DNA of 64,000 nucleotides from JAGOFO01 sp964522105. Lineage in GTDB: Bacteria; Myxococcota_A; UBA9042; DTJE01. The translations under genes and the position numbers were made by a program. Below the pieces are notes generated by a model. That model ran no database searches. It was not told the DNA's origin and saw only the letters and a list, made by a program, of their open reading frames with translations. This document shows, one piece after another, positions 26,792-35,093 of the stretch. The first letter of the stretch is position 1; the number at the start of each line of letters is the position of its first letter. The DNA is taken from contig CAZFVA010000011.1 of NCBI GenBank assembly GCA_964522105.1, positions 28,451 to 92,450 on the forward strand, in the 5' to 3' direction.

Positions 26792-28612
26792 CTACTCCCA
26801 CTCGATTGTGCCGGGCGGCTTGGATGTAAGGTCCAGGGTCAGGCCGGAGATGCCGGAAAGGCCGGCGACGCCTTTTCTAATCTGTTCAAGGACGGCTTCG
26901 GGCAGTTCGGCAGCGGTGGCGGACATCGCGCGTTCGGTCTTGATCGGGCGGACAATCAACAGTTCCGTGCCACGGCCATTGATACGCAGCGGGACCATAG
27001 CGGTCGGGCACTGCCAGATTGCATCGTACAAACCGGCCGCACGCAGAGCATCCATCACGATGGCGTCGGCGTCGCGCAGCAGGTCCAGGCGTTCGCGGGT
27101 CATGTAACCTTCGACAAGTTCAGTCTTTTGCGGCATTTCATCAAGCAGATTCCAGATGCACCGGTTGATGCCTTCAACTTCCTTCAGGATGTTGCCTGAC
27201 GCCTCGACCAGCGTTTCAAACGGGACTTTGCCCGTCAGGATCACTGGGTGTTCGTACGACCGCAGGTCAGCCTTGACGCCGACCGACTTGATCGGCAGCA
27301 CACACGCATCAAGCCCGAACTGGCTGGCAATCGCATCGACCGCTGCCTGCAACCCGCCAAGATGTTCAGCCGGAACCTTTCCATCCGAGCAAAGCAGTCT
27401 GACACCAAGGCCCGGCCCCGGGAACGGATGACGCCAGATGGCATCCTTCGGAATCCCAAGCTTTTCGCCAAGTTCGCGGACTTCGACCTTGTACAGTTCG
27501 GCCAGAGGTTCAATGACGCGGCCTTCGGCAATCATTTTTTCAATGACGGGGACGCGGTTGTGGTGCGTCTTAATCGTGTCGGCGCGCTTCGTTCCGCCAG
27601 TTTCAATCGTGTCGGGGTAAATCGTGCCCTGCCCCAGCAGATGGCCTTCGATGCCAAGGCGCTTTGCCTCGCGCTCGAACACGGTGACGAACGTGTCGCC
27701 GATGATACGGCGCTTCTTTTCAGGCTCGGTCACTTTGCCGATTGCCGAAAGAAATTCATCGGTTGCATCAACAAAGTGCAGGTTATTGCCAAGCCCCATG
27801 TCGTTGTACATCTTGATGACTTTGCGACTTTCATCTTTGCGCATCAGGCCGTTGTCAACATGCAGCAGGTGCAGACGTTCCGGCCCCAGCGCGATGCCGA
27901 ACAGCTTCGCGGCGACCGTGGAATCGACGCCGCCGGAAGCCAGCAGGAAAACCGACTTGTCACCAACCTGGGCGCGGACGCGGTCAACCTGTTCATTCAG
28001 GTATGCATCCATGCTCCACGAAGGCGTGCAACCACAGATTTCAATTGCGAAATTGGCGATCATGTCATCGCCATGAACGGTGTTATCAACCTCGGGGTGG
28101 TACTGGAAGCCATAACGGCGGTACTTATCGGAAGCAATGGCCGCAAGGCGGTGTTCGATGCCTGTCTGACCCAGCTTTGAATAGCCAAGCTCGACGAAAT
28201 CAGGGCCGATCGACGCGACCGTGTCAAAGTGGCTCATCCAGACCGTTTCCTTTGGACCGAGGCCCTTGAAAATCGGGTGATCCTGCAGAATCGTCAGGGT
28301 AGCCAGGCCCCATTCGCGGCCGCCGTGCACGACTGTGCCACCGTAATATTTGGCGATTTCCTGATGGCCGAAGCAGAAACCAAGAATCGGCACGTCCAGC
28401 TCGAAAATGTCCTTGTTCCACTGCGAGTCTTCGCCAAACGCCGACAGCGACGGGCTACCCGAAAGGATGATGCCCTTGTATTTAAGGAAGGCATCGGTCG
28501 GGTCATCGGGCTGCCTGATTTCCGCCAGGACGCCGCGGCGTCTGACCTTGGTGGCAATCAGGTGAGCGTACTGTCCGCCGAAGTCCACTACTGCAATCGA
28601 ATCATGTTTCAT
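26792..28612 (-). CDS. guaA: GMP synthase (glutamine-hydrolysing), long form
   Basis: Converts XMP to GMP with ATP and glutamine. Glutaminase domain: nucleophile Cys in 'GFCFGHQ' and His-Glu in 'YHPEVDN'. ATP-pyrophosphatase P-loop: 'LASGGVDST'. The end 'DLTSKPPGTIEWE' is the family signature. At 606 residues it exceeds the usual bacterial ~525 because the C-terminal dimerisation region carries extra sequence (about 430-520), a layout shared with longer GuaA forms. ATG 28612 follows directly on a GGGGGCCCCC block. Confidence 0.95.
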   Translation of the reverse strand: MKHDSIAVVDFGGQYAHLIATKVRRRGVLAEIRQPDDPTDAFLKYKGIILSGSPSLSAFGEDSQWNKDIFELDVPILGFCFGHQEIAKYYGGTVVHGGREWGLATLTILQDHPIFKGLGPKETVWMSHFDTVASIGPDFVELGYSKLGQTGIEHRLAAIASDKYRRYGFQYHPEVDNTVHGDDMIANFAIEICGCTPSWSMDAYLNEQVDRVRAQVGDKSVFLLASGGVDSTVAAKLFGIALGPERLHLLHVDNGLMRKDESRKVIKMYNDMGLGNNLHFVDATDEFLSAIGKVTEPEKKRRIIGDTFVTVFEREAKRLGIEGHLLGQGTIYPDTIETGGTKRADTIKTHHNRVPVIEKMIAEGRVIEPLAELYKVEVRELGEKLGIPKDAIWRHPFPGPGLGVRLLCSDGKVPAEHLGGLQAAVDAIASQFGLDACVLPIKSVGVKADLRSYEHPVILTGKVPFETLVEASGNILKEVEGINRCIWNLLDEMPQKTELVEGYMTRERLDLLRDADAIVMDALRAAGLYDAIWQCPTAMVPLRINGRGTELLIVRPIKTERAMSATAAELPEAVLEQIRKGVAGLSGISGLTLDLTSKPPGTIEWE

Positions 28613-28796
28613 CGGGGGCCCCCGTGGGTGCGAAAACTGGCGTTATTGTAAGGGTAGTCCGGTTGTCAGTACAGCCCGCCTTGAAGGCCGCGCTGAAATA
28701 TCTGTAGGAATCCGGGAAACGCAGTGAATTCGGGGCGTTTCGGGGCGGCAAAAAGCAAGATGATTAGATGATGATTTCAGGGTGATTACAGGACAA

Positions 28797-29489
28797 TTAC
28801 AGGATGATTTCCGGGATCGTGCAGAACAACGGGCGCTTCGTTTCAATTTTGCTGCCGTTACGCAGGGCTTCAACTGCGGCGGCGACCTCGGCACCGGTCA
28901 GGCCCGATGTGTTGACGACGGCGCATGTGTCGCGGCCAAACATGTCCATGTCTTCGGACAGGTCCAGGAATTCTGACGTCAGCAGATGCTTCGGGCGGAC
29001 CAGAACGGCGTCGGTGCCGTGTGACAGCGTGATCTGCGCGACGGCAGCAGGATCTGAAGCCTTGCCGGGGACGTCGACGCAGCAAGTGGCTGCTTCGGCG
29101 GCGCAGCCAAAAGGACAGTTCCGGCCGACTTCGCTGAGGCTGCCTGCAACCTGAGTCCTGTACAGACAAACTGGTGAATATGACACGACAATCCGGCCAA
29201 AAGCGGGCATTTCAAGGTCAATCTGGCGGTTGATATCAAGGGCACCTGTCGGGACCGGGATGAAGGCCCGAACCGAATCAAAACCGGCGGCTCGCAGAAA
29301 NNNNNNNNNNNNNNNNNNNNNNNNNNNNNNNNNNNNNNNNNNNNNNNNNNNNNNNNNNNNNNNNNNNNNNNNNNNNNNNNNNNNNNNNNNNNNNNNNNNN
29401 GCAAACGGCGCGGGATCGCCTTCGACGTGAACTGCCACGGTTCGCTGCCTTACAGTGTCAGGCATGAAATCGTCGTCAAAATAGCCCAT
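28797..29489 (-). CDS. ubiV: U32 family protein, UbiV-like, interrupted by an assembly gap
   Basis: The sequence after the gap, 'FGRIVVSYSPVCLYR' followed by a Cys cluster (NCPFGCAAEAATCC), resembles UbiV, the partner of UbiU in O2-independent ubiquinone hydroxylation; these Cys bind a 4Fe-4S cluster in the characterised protein. The gene overlaps the end of the UbiU-like gene by one base (TGATG). A 100-N run (29301-29400) removes part of the N-terminal third; its true length is unknown, so the frame across it is not certain. A tRNA/rRNA-hydroxylating U32 relative is the alternative. Confidence 0.65.
   Translation of the reverse strand: MGYFDDDFMPDTVRQRTVAVHVEGDPAPFXXXXXXXXXXXXXXXXXXXXXXXXXXXXXXXXXXFLRAAGFDSVRAFIPVPTGALDINRQIDLEMPAFGRIVVSYSPVCLYRTQVAGSLSEVGRNCPFGCAAEAATCCVDVPGKASDPAAVAQITLSHGTDAVLVRPKHLLTSEFLDLSEDMDMFGRDTCAVVNTSGLTGAEVAAAVEALRNGSKIETKRPLFCTIPEIIL
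29301..29400. other. Assembly gap (100 N)
   Basis: Exactly 100 N, the usual placeholder for a scaffold gap of unknown size, inside the UbiV-like gene. Confidence 0.98.
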
Positions 29490-30508
29490 CAGACCGCACC
29501 TTCGCCAGTCAACAAATCTTCAACCATGCGCGCCAGAGTACGCCTGACCGAACAACCGGCCGTCAGCCCACGCGGCCTGCCGCTGCGAGCATAAAAATCG
29601 CCGTAAAATCCTTCGGTTACTTCATCAAACAACGCGGCCATTGCAAGCTCTGAAACCCACTCGGGGCGGATTTCGAACCGGCCGGTAGCCGCCATGTCAA
29701 CAGCGTCGCGGAACACACGCGTCACAGTAGCCACATATCTGGGCGAGCGTTTGTTGGCCAGGAAGCGGACGCCGTCGATATTGGCCGCCAGGATTTCTGG
29801 CAGCGCGACCAGCCCGCTGAAAAACTTCATGTCAAGCCAACGGGCCGTGACAGGGGCCGGATCACATGCCTTGCCGAACACGGCGGCAGACTGGCTGTTC
29901 ACGACGGTTGCCAGGAATTCCTGCCTGCACGGACCTGAACATCCTTTGGCACACGGGAAGTTTTCAAAGTACTGACCCAGCAGGCACATATCATCAAATG
30001 ACGGGCGCGACGGTCCGAAGACAGACAATTCAACCTTCAAGCCGGTTTCGCTTTTTATCTGCGCGGCAACCGATACCGGGACGGAAGGCTCCAGAATGAT
30101 TGTGGTAAATCCAGACTGCAGCAGGTACCCGGCGGCAAACACGTTATGGACACGCATGCCGGCGGCGGCAATCAATTCAACATCAGGCAGTTCGCGGAAA
30201 ATCACAGCGGCAAGACCGGGGTCACGCACAACGAAAGAATGAACCCCGATTTCCGACATGCCGGCAATCGACTCGACAACCTCGGGCAACTGCCGTCCGT
30301 CATAGATCCCGTCATATTCAACGCTGGTTCGCACTGACCTTGACGCGCAGAGCTCAACAGATTCAATCATCTGTTCGGGGGTAAGGGCGGATTGAACGAA
30401 ACAGACTGCATCGGCGCCGTTCCTGATGGCTGCGTGGACGTGGCCCGGCCCTGAAACGGGGGCGGTGACTTCAGGGAATTTTGATAAGCTGTGTTTCGAA
30501 TCAACCAT
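29489..30508 (-). CDS. ubiU: U32 family protein, UbiU-like
   Basis: A 339-residue protein. The N-terminus 'VTAPVSGPGHVHAAIRNGADAV' follows the U32 pattern; four Cys (in DDMCLLG, FPCAKGCSGPC and GKACD) could hold a 4Fe-4S cluster. 'LPEILAANIDGVRF...RSPRYVATVTRVFR' closely parallels the C-terminal part of E. coli UbiU as I recall it. UbiU-UbiV hydroxylate quinone precursors without oxygen using prephenate. The pair is translationally overlapped, as expected; the third partner UbiT is not in the window. No clear ribosome site precedes the ATG. Confidence 0.72.
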   Translation of the reverse strand: MVDSKHSLSKFPEVTAPVSGPGHVHAAIRNGADAVCFVQSALTPEQMIESVELCASRSVRTSVEYDGIYDGRQLPEVVESIAGMSEIGVHSFVVRDPGLAAVIFRELPDVELIAAAGMRVHNVFAAGYLLQSGFTTIILEPSVPVSVAAQIKSETGLKVELSVFGPSRPSFDDMCLLGQYFENFPCAKGCSGPCRQEFLATVVNSQSAAVFGKACDPAPVTARWLDMKFFSGLVALPEILAANIDGVRFLANKRSPRYVATVTRVFRDAVDMAATGRFEIRPEWVSELAMAALFDEVTEGFYGDFYARSGRPRGLTAGCSVRRTLARMVEDLLTGEGAV

Positions 30509-30680
30509 AGGTTAAGGAACCCGCCCGAACTAAATCGCCAATGACGTTACGATTCACGCGCCCGCATGTCAACGGATAGCATCGGACGCACCTTCAAATA
30601 GCCGCTCAGCGTGAAATCAACAGCCTGCTAGAAGCGAATTCACATTCACGTCAAACCCGCTTCAAAAGGAGGTTGTAAAT

Positions 30681-31037
30681 ATGTCATATTTGACATACAG
30701 TCTTAGAAGAAGAGGTAAGCCATTGGTCTGGCTGGCCGACAGAGTAAAAAGTCCGCCTTTTTCAGAGGCGGCCAGAGTGGAAGTCGGTATTTGCTTAAGG
30801 AAACTACAGAACGGTGAAAGCTTGGAGATGCCCTGTTCACGCCCGATGCCATTGATTGGTCGGCATTGTCATGAACTTCGCATCAATGATGAAAACGCGT
30901 CATGGCGGATCGTGTACAGGATTGATGATGACTTCGTGGTCATCACAGATGTCTTCATGAAGACGACGGAAAAAACACCGACCGCATTTATGGCAAGAAG
31001 CCGAGAGCGGCTTGCTCGATACGACAAAAATAAGTGA
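30681..31037 (+). CDS. HigB/Gp49-like toxin of a type II toxin-antitoxin pair
   Basis: A 118-residue RelE-superfamily protein of the phage-Gp49-like kind: 'GRHCHELRINDENASWRIVYRIDDDFVVITDVFMKTTEKTP' contains the typical 'ELR..d....wRi.Y......v.l...F.KKt.ktP' pattern. Such proteins cleave mRNA on the ribosome. AAGGAGG precedes the ATG. The HTH antitoxin follows ten bases downstream (toxin-first order, as in higBA). Confidence 0.85.
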   Translation: MSYLTYSLRRRGKPLVWLADRVKSPPFSEAARVEVGICLRKLQNGESLEMPCSRPMPLIGRHCHELRINDENASWRIVYRIDDDFVVITDVFMKTTEKTPTAFMARSRERLARYDKNK

Positions 31038-31047
31038 AGGAGGCACC

Positions 31048-31356
31048 ATGGACGAAGCAGGAATAAAACGTCTGGAAGCGGATGGTTGGAAGTTTGGCGA
31101 CGCAGATGACTTTCTTGGTCTTACGCCGGAAGAATCGGCCTATCTGGACATCAGAATGGCTTTGGCCGACGAACTGAAAGCCAGGCGCGAAAAGAACAAG
31201 GTTACCCAGAAAAAACTGGCAAGCCGCCTCGGCTCAAGTCAGTCCCGCGTGGCCAAGATGGAAGCCGGAGACCCTTCGGTTTCAATTGACCTTCTTATCC
31301 GTTCCCTTCTGGCATCCGGCGCGACCCGCCAGGACCTGGCCAAAATCATCGGCTAA
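31048..31356 (+). CDS. HigA-like XRE-family antitoxin
   Basis: A 102-residue protein with a helix-turn-helix near 45-95: 'VTQKKLASRLGSSQSRVAKMEAG' is a standard XRE motif. It binds the toxin and represses the operon. ATG 31048 has a strong AAGGAGG; the in-frame codon at 31012 lies inside the toxin gene. Its last four bases overlap the convergent GH1 gene. Confidence 0.88.
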   Translation: MDEAGIKRLEADGWKFGDADDFLGLTPEESAYLDIRMALADELKARREKNKVTQKKLASRLGSSQSRVAKMEAGDPSVSIDLLIRSLLASGATRQDLAKIIG

Positions 31357-32879
31357 TCCCCCGGGGCGACGACAATCCCGTCAAGCGGCCACTGGTCAAG
31401 CGCAGTCTTCGGCACGGCGTTCGCGGCCACAATGTCACGGTACAGGTCGTACGACGGGCGGGGCGTGCGGACCTGAGTTTCAAAATCGACGGCCACCAGC
31501 CCGAACTTCATGGTGTAACCGGACACCCACTCGTAGTTGTCCAGCAGCGACCAGTGCAGGTATCCGCGCACATCGACGCCATCGGCAATCGCCCGGTGCA
31601 CCTGGGCAAGATGCTGAACCAGATAGGCGGGGCGCAGGTCATCTTCCGCGTCAGCGACACCGTTTTCAGACACAAACAACGGCAACCCGAAAGGCGCAAA
31701 CATCTTCAGCGCGCGGTACAGCCCGGCGGGATAAACTTCGTTACCGTTGTCACCCGCAATTGGCCCCAGGTTGCCGCACATACCGTTAACGCACGGCAGC
31801 GCATCGACGTTCGGGATCACGTCAGGCACCGACATGACGAAGTTGCGTGCATAGTAATTGATGCCCAGCACATCAACGCGGCCCTTCAGTTCAGTGAAGG
31901 TGCCTTCGTGCAGGCCTGAAACCAGGACGTTCGGGTCGATGTTGCGGTCAAAATCGAGGTCCAGTTCCCCGTAGACAAGCGCGTTCACGAATGCCAGGTT
32001 GTACAGGTAATCCCAGTTGTCGGCGGCAGTTACGTCCGCTGCGCTGGCCGGTTCTGCCGGGTACGTCGGACTTGTCGCGTGGACCAGCCATGACACGACC
32101 GGCTTGTCGTCGCCATCGGCATCGGTCAGGTCAGAGGCCCGCAGCGCATCGACGCCCGCCGCGTTTGCAAAGACGGTCTGCCGGAACATCTGACGCAGGA
32201 AGTCCACGTCGAACATTTTGCCGCCGGGAAAGACGCTCACAAGCGCCATGCCGGTGATATAGACGACCGACTCGTTCTGAGGATTCCAGTAGTCAACAAC
32301 ATCGCCAAGGTGTTCGCCCACGAAGGCTGCATACGCCCGGAAAGATTCGACAATCCGGGGGTCGGACCAGCCGCCCTGCTCTGCCACCCAACGCGGGTTC
32401 GTGAAGTGGTGCAAGGTGACCAGCGGCTCCATCCCGGCCTGTCGAACGGCCGTCAGAAAATCGTGGTAGTGGGCTATAGCGGCCTCGTCAAACGTGCCCT
32501 CTTCCGGTTCGATCCTGGCCCACTCAATGGACATACGGAACACCTTCACGCCCAGGTCTGACGCCACTTGCACATCTTCTGGCCAGCGATTCCACGAGTC
32601 GCAAGCGTCGCCAAGGGGCGGAGCCTTCCCTGTCGCCGCCCAGTCAGTCCAGTCGTTTTCAACGTTTCCTTCCGTCTGAAAAGCGGACATGGCAATGCCC
32701 CACTGAAACCCGTCGGGGAAGACCAGGTCGCCTGGCAAGTGGACTACTTCGGGGGCCGGGGATGACGAGCAGGCGAACGTGGGCAGGAGACCGAGGCAAA
32801 GGCAGAGGCAGAGGCCCGGAACAACCAGTGAAATCCGGGAAGTCCGTATATATCCAACGCCGCCAATCTTATCTTTCAT
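31353..32879 (-). CDS. Glycoside hydrolase family 1 (beta-glucosidase-like) lipoprotein
   Basis: About 508 residues. The N-terminal hydrophobic segment ends 'TFACSS' (lipoprotein-like), so this GH1 enzyme is exported, unusual for a family that is mostly cytoplasmic. Family marks: 'FQWGIAMSAFQTEG', acid/base Glu in 'NPQNES' (normally NEP) and nucleophile Glu in 'VSENGV', then 'YLHWSLLDNYEW'. It would hydrolyse beta-glycosides in the periplasm or at the surface. ATG 32879 is chosen because the upstream frame to 32972 lacks a signal-like start. Confidence 0.9.
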   Translation of the reverse strand: MKDKIGGVGYIRTSRISLVVPGLCLCLCLGLLPTFACSSSPAPEVVHLPGDLVFPDGFQWGIAMSAFQTEGNVENDWTDWAATGKAPPLGDACDSWNRWPEDVQVASDLGVKVFRMSIEWARIEPEEGTFDEAAIAHYHDFLTAVRQAGMEPLVTLHHFTNPRWVAEQGGWSDPRIVESFRAYAAFVGEHLGDVVDYWNPQNESVVYITGMALVSVFPGGKMFDVDFLRQMFRQTVFANAAGVDALRASDLTDADGDDKPVVSWLVHATSPTYPAEPASAADVTAADNWDYLYNLAFVNALVYGELDLDFDRNIDPNVLVSGLHEGTFTELKGRVDVLGINYYARNFVMSVPDVIPNVDALPCVNGMCGNLGPIAGDNGNEVYPAGLYRALKMFAPFGLPLFVSENGVADAEDDLRPAYLVQHLAQVHRAIADGVDVRGYLHWSLLDNYEWVSGYTMKFGLVAVDFETQVRTPRPSYDLYRDIVAANAVPKTALDQWPLDGIVVAPGD

Positions 32880-32946
32880 GGATGAAGAAACCCGCCGTAT
32901 TAAGTCAGAAATCAACTTACGATTGCCGCGCAGGTCTGTCAACGCC

Positions 32947-33780
32947 CTAACCCAGCCCATACCCGGATTCAATCAATTCACCAAGTCTCGTGACCAGGCG
33001 GGCGGCAGGGGCGCCATCGATCAGATCGTGGTTGGCGGACAGGGTGATTGCCAGCATTTCGCGGATTTCGACACGGTCGGCGATGGCGACCGGCTTGCGT
33101 ACAATGCCGCCCACGGCAAGGTTGACGGTGTGAAGGCCGGTCGTGATGGGCCAGCCGGGAAATCGGCCGAACATGCCGACAGCAGTTATCCCGACGGTCC
33201 CCATGATTCGCTTTGTCAGGAAGGCGTGGCGGCCGACGATGCGCCAGAAAAACGCGCGTATAAACGTGGGCAGATGCGGATAAATCCTGGTCGCCAGCGG
33301 CACCCTGGCAAGCCAGTGGGCGTCGCGTTGATTTCCAGCGGTCATCTGGCCCGCACCCATGCCCTGCCCCTGAGCGGCCCTCAACTCATCTGAAATCTGA
33401 AAGACCGTCATTTCATTAGCTTTGCGAAGAACGAACGGGATTGGACTCGACCGGTCGCCGAACTTGCGCTCGACCACAAACATGACGTCAACGTCAGCAA
33501 AACGGACGACCCGCCTGCGGCCCTGCCTGTGCGCGTTGAACTCGGGAAACTCGCCCAGAACCTTGCTGACACAACTGGCAAGCCACCCTGTAAACGAAAC
33601 GGCCGGGCCGCCGTCGGCCACAATCTGGCGCATGCGTTCGCGCGCGGCCGTCACATCAAACTCCAGCAGCGCCGCGACGTTGTGACGCCTGCGTCCGACC
33701 TCCATCACATCAGCAGTCGTGGCGCTGTTCCACGGCAGCCGGCATATCTCGTGGCGTCCAATCTGATTGTCTGAATTCAA
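32947..33780 (-). CDS. Stand-alone 2-oxoacid dehydrogenase E2-type acyltransferase domain
   Basis: About 277 residues corresponding to the E2 catalytic core: 'RRRHNVAALLEFDVT' at the start and the active-site 'LSANHDLIDGAPAARL' (HxxxDG) near the end. The lipoyl and peripheral-subunit domains of normal E2 proteins are absent. It may transfer an acyl group on its own or assist an assembled complex. TTG 33780 is chosen because GGAGG lies seven bases upstream; another TTG at 33813 has no SD. Sixty-seven bases upstream of the GH1 gene on the same strand. Confidence 0.85.
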   Translation of the reverse strand: MNSDNQIGRHEICRLPWNSATTADVMEVGRRRHNVAALLEFDVTAARERMRQIVADGGPAVSFTGWLASCVSKVLGEFPEFNAHRQGRRRVVRFADVDVMFVVERKFGDRSSPIPFVLRKANEMTVFQISDELRAAQGQGMGAGQMTAGNQRDAHWLARVPLATRIYPHLPTFIRAFFWRIVGRHAFLTKRIMGTVGITAVGMFGRFPGWPITTGLHTVNLAVGGIVRKPVAIADRVEIREMLAITLSANHDLIDGAPAARLVTRLGELIESGYGLG

Positions 33781-33964
33781 AGTAGTCGCCTCCAGAAGAC
33801 GGGACTGAGGCAAAATATTATCAGCAAGCCATCAATTGTGCATTTTCCATTCTGACCCGGAAACGAGGACCGCAAGGGGAACTCAGGCAATAGGCTACCG
33901 ACCCAGACAATGAGCTACTGATAAGCTAACTGGTCATCATAGAGCTTGAACAAACGCGATCCAC

Positions 33965-33993
33965 TTGCGATTGAATCCTGTTTGCTGGATAAT
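33965..33993 (+). promoter_or_regulatory. Candidate promoter of the AbrB-type antitoxin
   Basis: TTGCGA and GATAAT are separated by 17 bases, with the predicted start point near 34000 and the ATG at 34021. Confidence 0.5.
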
Positions 33994-34005
33994 CTTACTG
34001 GTAAG
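33994..34005 (+). promoter_or_regulatory. 12-bp palindrome at the transcription start, candidate autoregulatory operator
   Basis: CTTAC, two bases, GTAAG. It begins directly after the -10 box, covering the start point, as expected for repression by the antitoxin encoded next. Confidence 0.4.
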
Positions 34006-34020
34006 ACGCTGGAGATTCTT

Positions 34021-34302
34021 ATGACAGTTAACTTGACGACAACAAAGATGTCCTCGAAAGGACAAGTGGTCATCCCGGAAATCATACGAAAGCAGCTTGG
34101 TCTGAAGGCCGGGGACGAATTCATTGTGGTGTCGAAAGGCGACTCGCTGATGCTCAAAGTGATCAAGCCGCCTTCACTGGACGAATTCAAAGCGCTGCAG
34201 AAAGAACTCCAGACGCAGGCACGAAAGGTCGGCCTGAAACAGAAGGATGTTGCTGCCGCGATTCTCAAGGCCAGAGGCCATGATGGTGAAGGTGGTTCTT
34301 GA
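34021..34302 (+). CDS. AbrB/MazE-type antitoxin
   Basis: A 93-residue protein with an N-terminal SpoVT-AbrB swapped-hairpin domain: 'SKGQVVIPEIIRKQLGLKAGDEF'. The C-terminal helix would bind a toxin. ATG 34021 is preceded by TGGAG; the upstream in-frame codon at 33946 is not supported. The following reading frame begins like a PIN toxin but is cut short, so this antitoxin appears orphaned. Confidence 0.85.
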   Translation: MTVNLTTTKMSSKGQVVIPEIIRKQLGLKAGDEFIVVSKGDSLMLKVIKPPSLDEFKALQKELQTQARKVGLKQKDVAAAILKARGHDGEGGS

Positions 34303-34399
34303 TACAAAGACCCCGCGAATTTCTGGACATCTATCTGGACGATTCCAAACACAATCGGAACCGCATCTGCTGAGTATTTCAACGTACCCTCGTCCCTGA
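34280..34399 (+). pseudogene. Truncated PIN-like toxin remnant
   Basis: An ATG overlapping the antitoxin by 23 bases begins 'MMVKVVLDT', the opening strand and first catalytic Asp of PIN RNases (kVVLDTNvlvS). The frame then loses the pattern and stops after 39 codons, where about 130 are expected. The overlap with an AbrB-type antitoxin is the usual arrangement of such pairs. Likely an internal deletion left only the start. Confidence 0.5.
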
Positions 34400-34466
34400 A
34401 GTACAGATTACTCAAATTCTTACTCAAGATAAGCTAAAATGCGGCCCGATTCCGTGGAGCGGACAA

Positions 34467-34976
34467 ATGGAAAACGGACTTAAGGCTGTGGTTGGATCGC
34501 GGCCGCGTACACTGATACTGGGGACGTTCCCGTCGCGGCAGTCGCTGGCGGCCCGGGAATATTACGGCAACCGCCTGAATCATTTCTGGCACATCATTGG
34601 CGCACACGTCGCGTTTCCGCCAGATGGCGACTACGACGCTAAGCTGGATGCGCTGAAGAAGGCCGGAATCGCGCTGTGGGACGTCGTGCACGCGTGCAAC
34701 CGCGACGACTCATCGGCTGACAGCAAGATCCGCAATCCGAAACCTAATGACATCAATGGCTTTCTGGCCGAACACCCATCAATCGTAAAGGTGATATTCA
34801 ACGGCAAGAAAGCGCACAAGATGTTTGAAAAACTGATTGGCGAGCTGCCTGAAGGCGTCGAATTTGCGGACGCTCCGTCGACTTCGCCCGCCTTCCCAAT
34901 TACCGACGCAGAAAGGGAACATGGATGGCGCGAAGCACTTAACTTCAAAAAGTCCGGTTCACCAGCGCCGCTTTGA
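34467..34976 (+). CDS. DNA-deoxyinosine glycosylase-like protein (UDG superfamily, HDG family)
   Basis: A 169-residue single-domain enzyme. 'LILGTFPSRQSLAAREYYGNRLNHFW' carries the motif-1 loop and the YYG-x3-N-x-FW signature of the hypoxanthine-DNA glycosylase branch; 'PSTSPA' corresponds to motif 2. It would excise hypoxanthine or uracil from deaminated DNA. The ATG has GGAG upstream. The neighbouring 3' gene is not functionally related. Confidence 0.82.
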   Translation: MENGLKAVVGSRPRTLILGTFPSRQSLAAREYYGNRLNHFWHIIGAHVAFPPDGDYDAKLDALKKAGIALWDVVHACNRDDSSADSKIRNPKPNDINGFLAEHPSIVKVIFNGKKAHKMFEKLIGELPEGVEFADAPSTSPAFPITDAEREHGWREALNFKKSGSPAPL

Positions 34977-35093
34977 AAACACCCACTCGACCGCTTGACT
35001 AGCCGGAGGGCGGCGCGGATACTTGGCCGTGGGTGGAATCCGGGGGCAAACGCACATGCCCGCCACCCCAAACCCCAACTGGACAGACATGCA

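Noticed and set aside
27248..28180. A 310-codon plus-strand frame opposite guaA
   Set aside because: It is antisense to the conserved catalytic domains of guaA and shows no motif.
28613..28624. CGGGGGCCCCCG palindrome next to the guaA start
   Set aside because: With no loop it cannot form an mRNA hairpin and more likely reflects a G-rich ribosome site next to a C-run.
30619..30665. Spaced GAAGCG/CGCTTC repeats before the HigB-like gene
   Set aside because: Only six bases pair across a long gap; too weak to call an operator.
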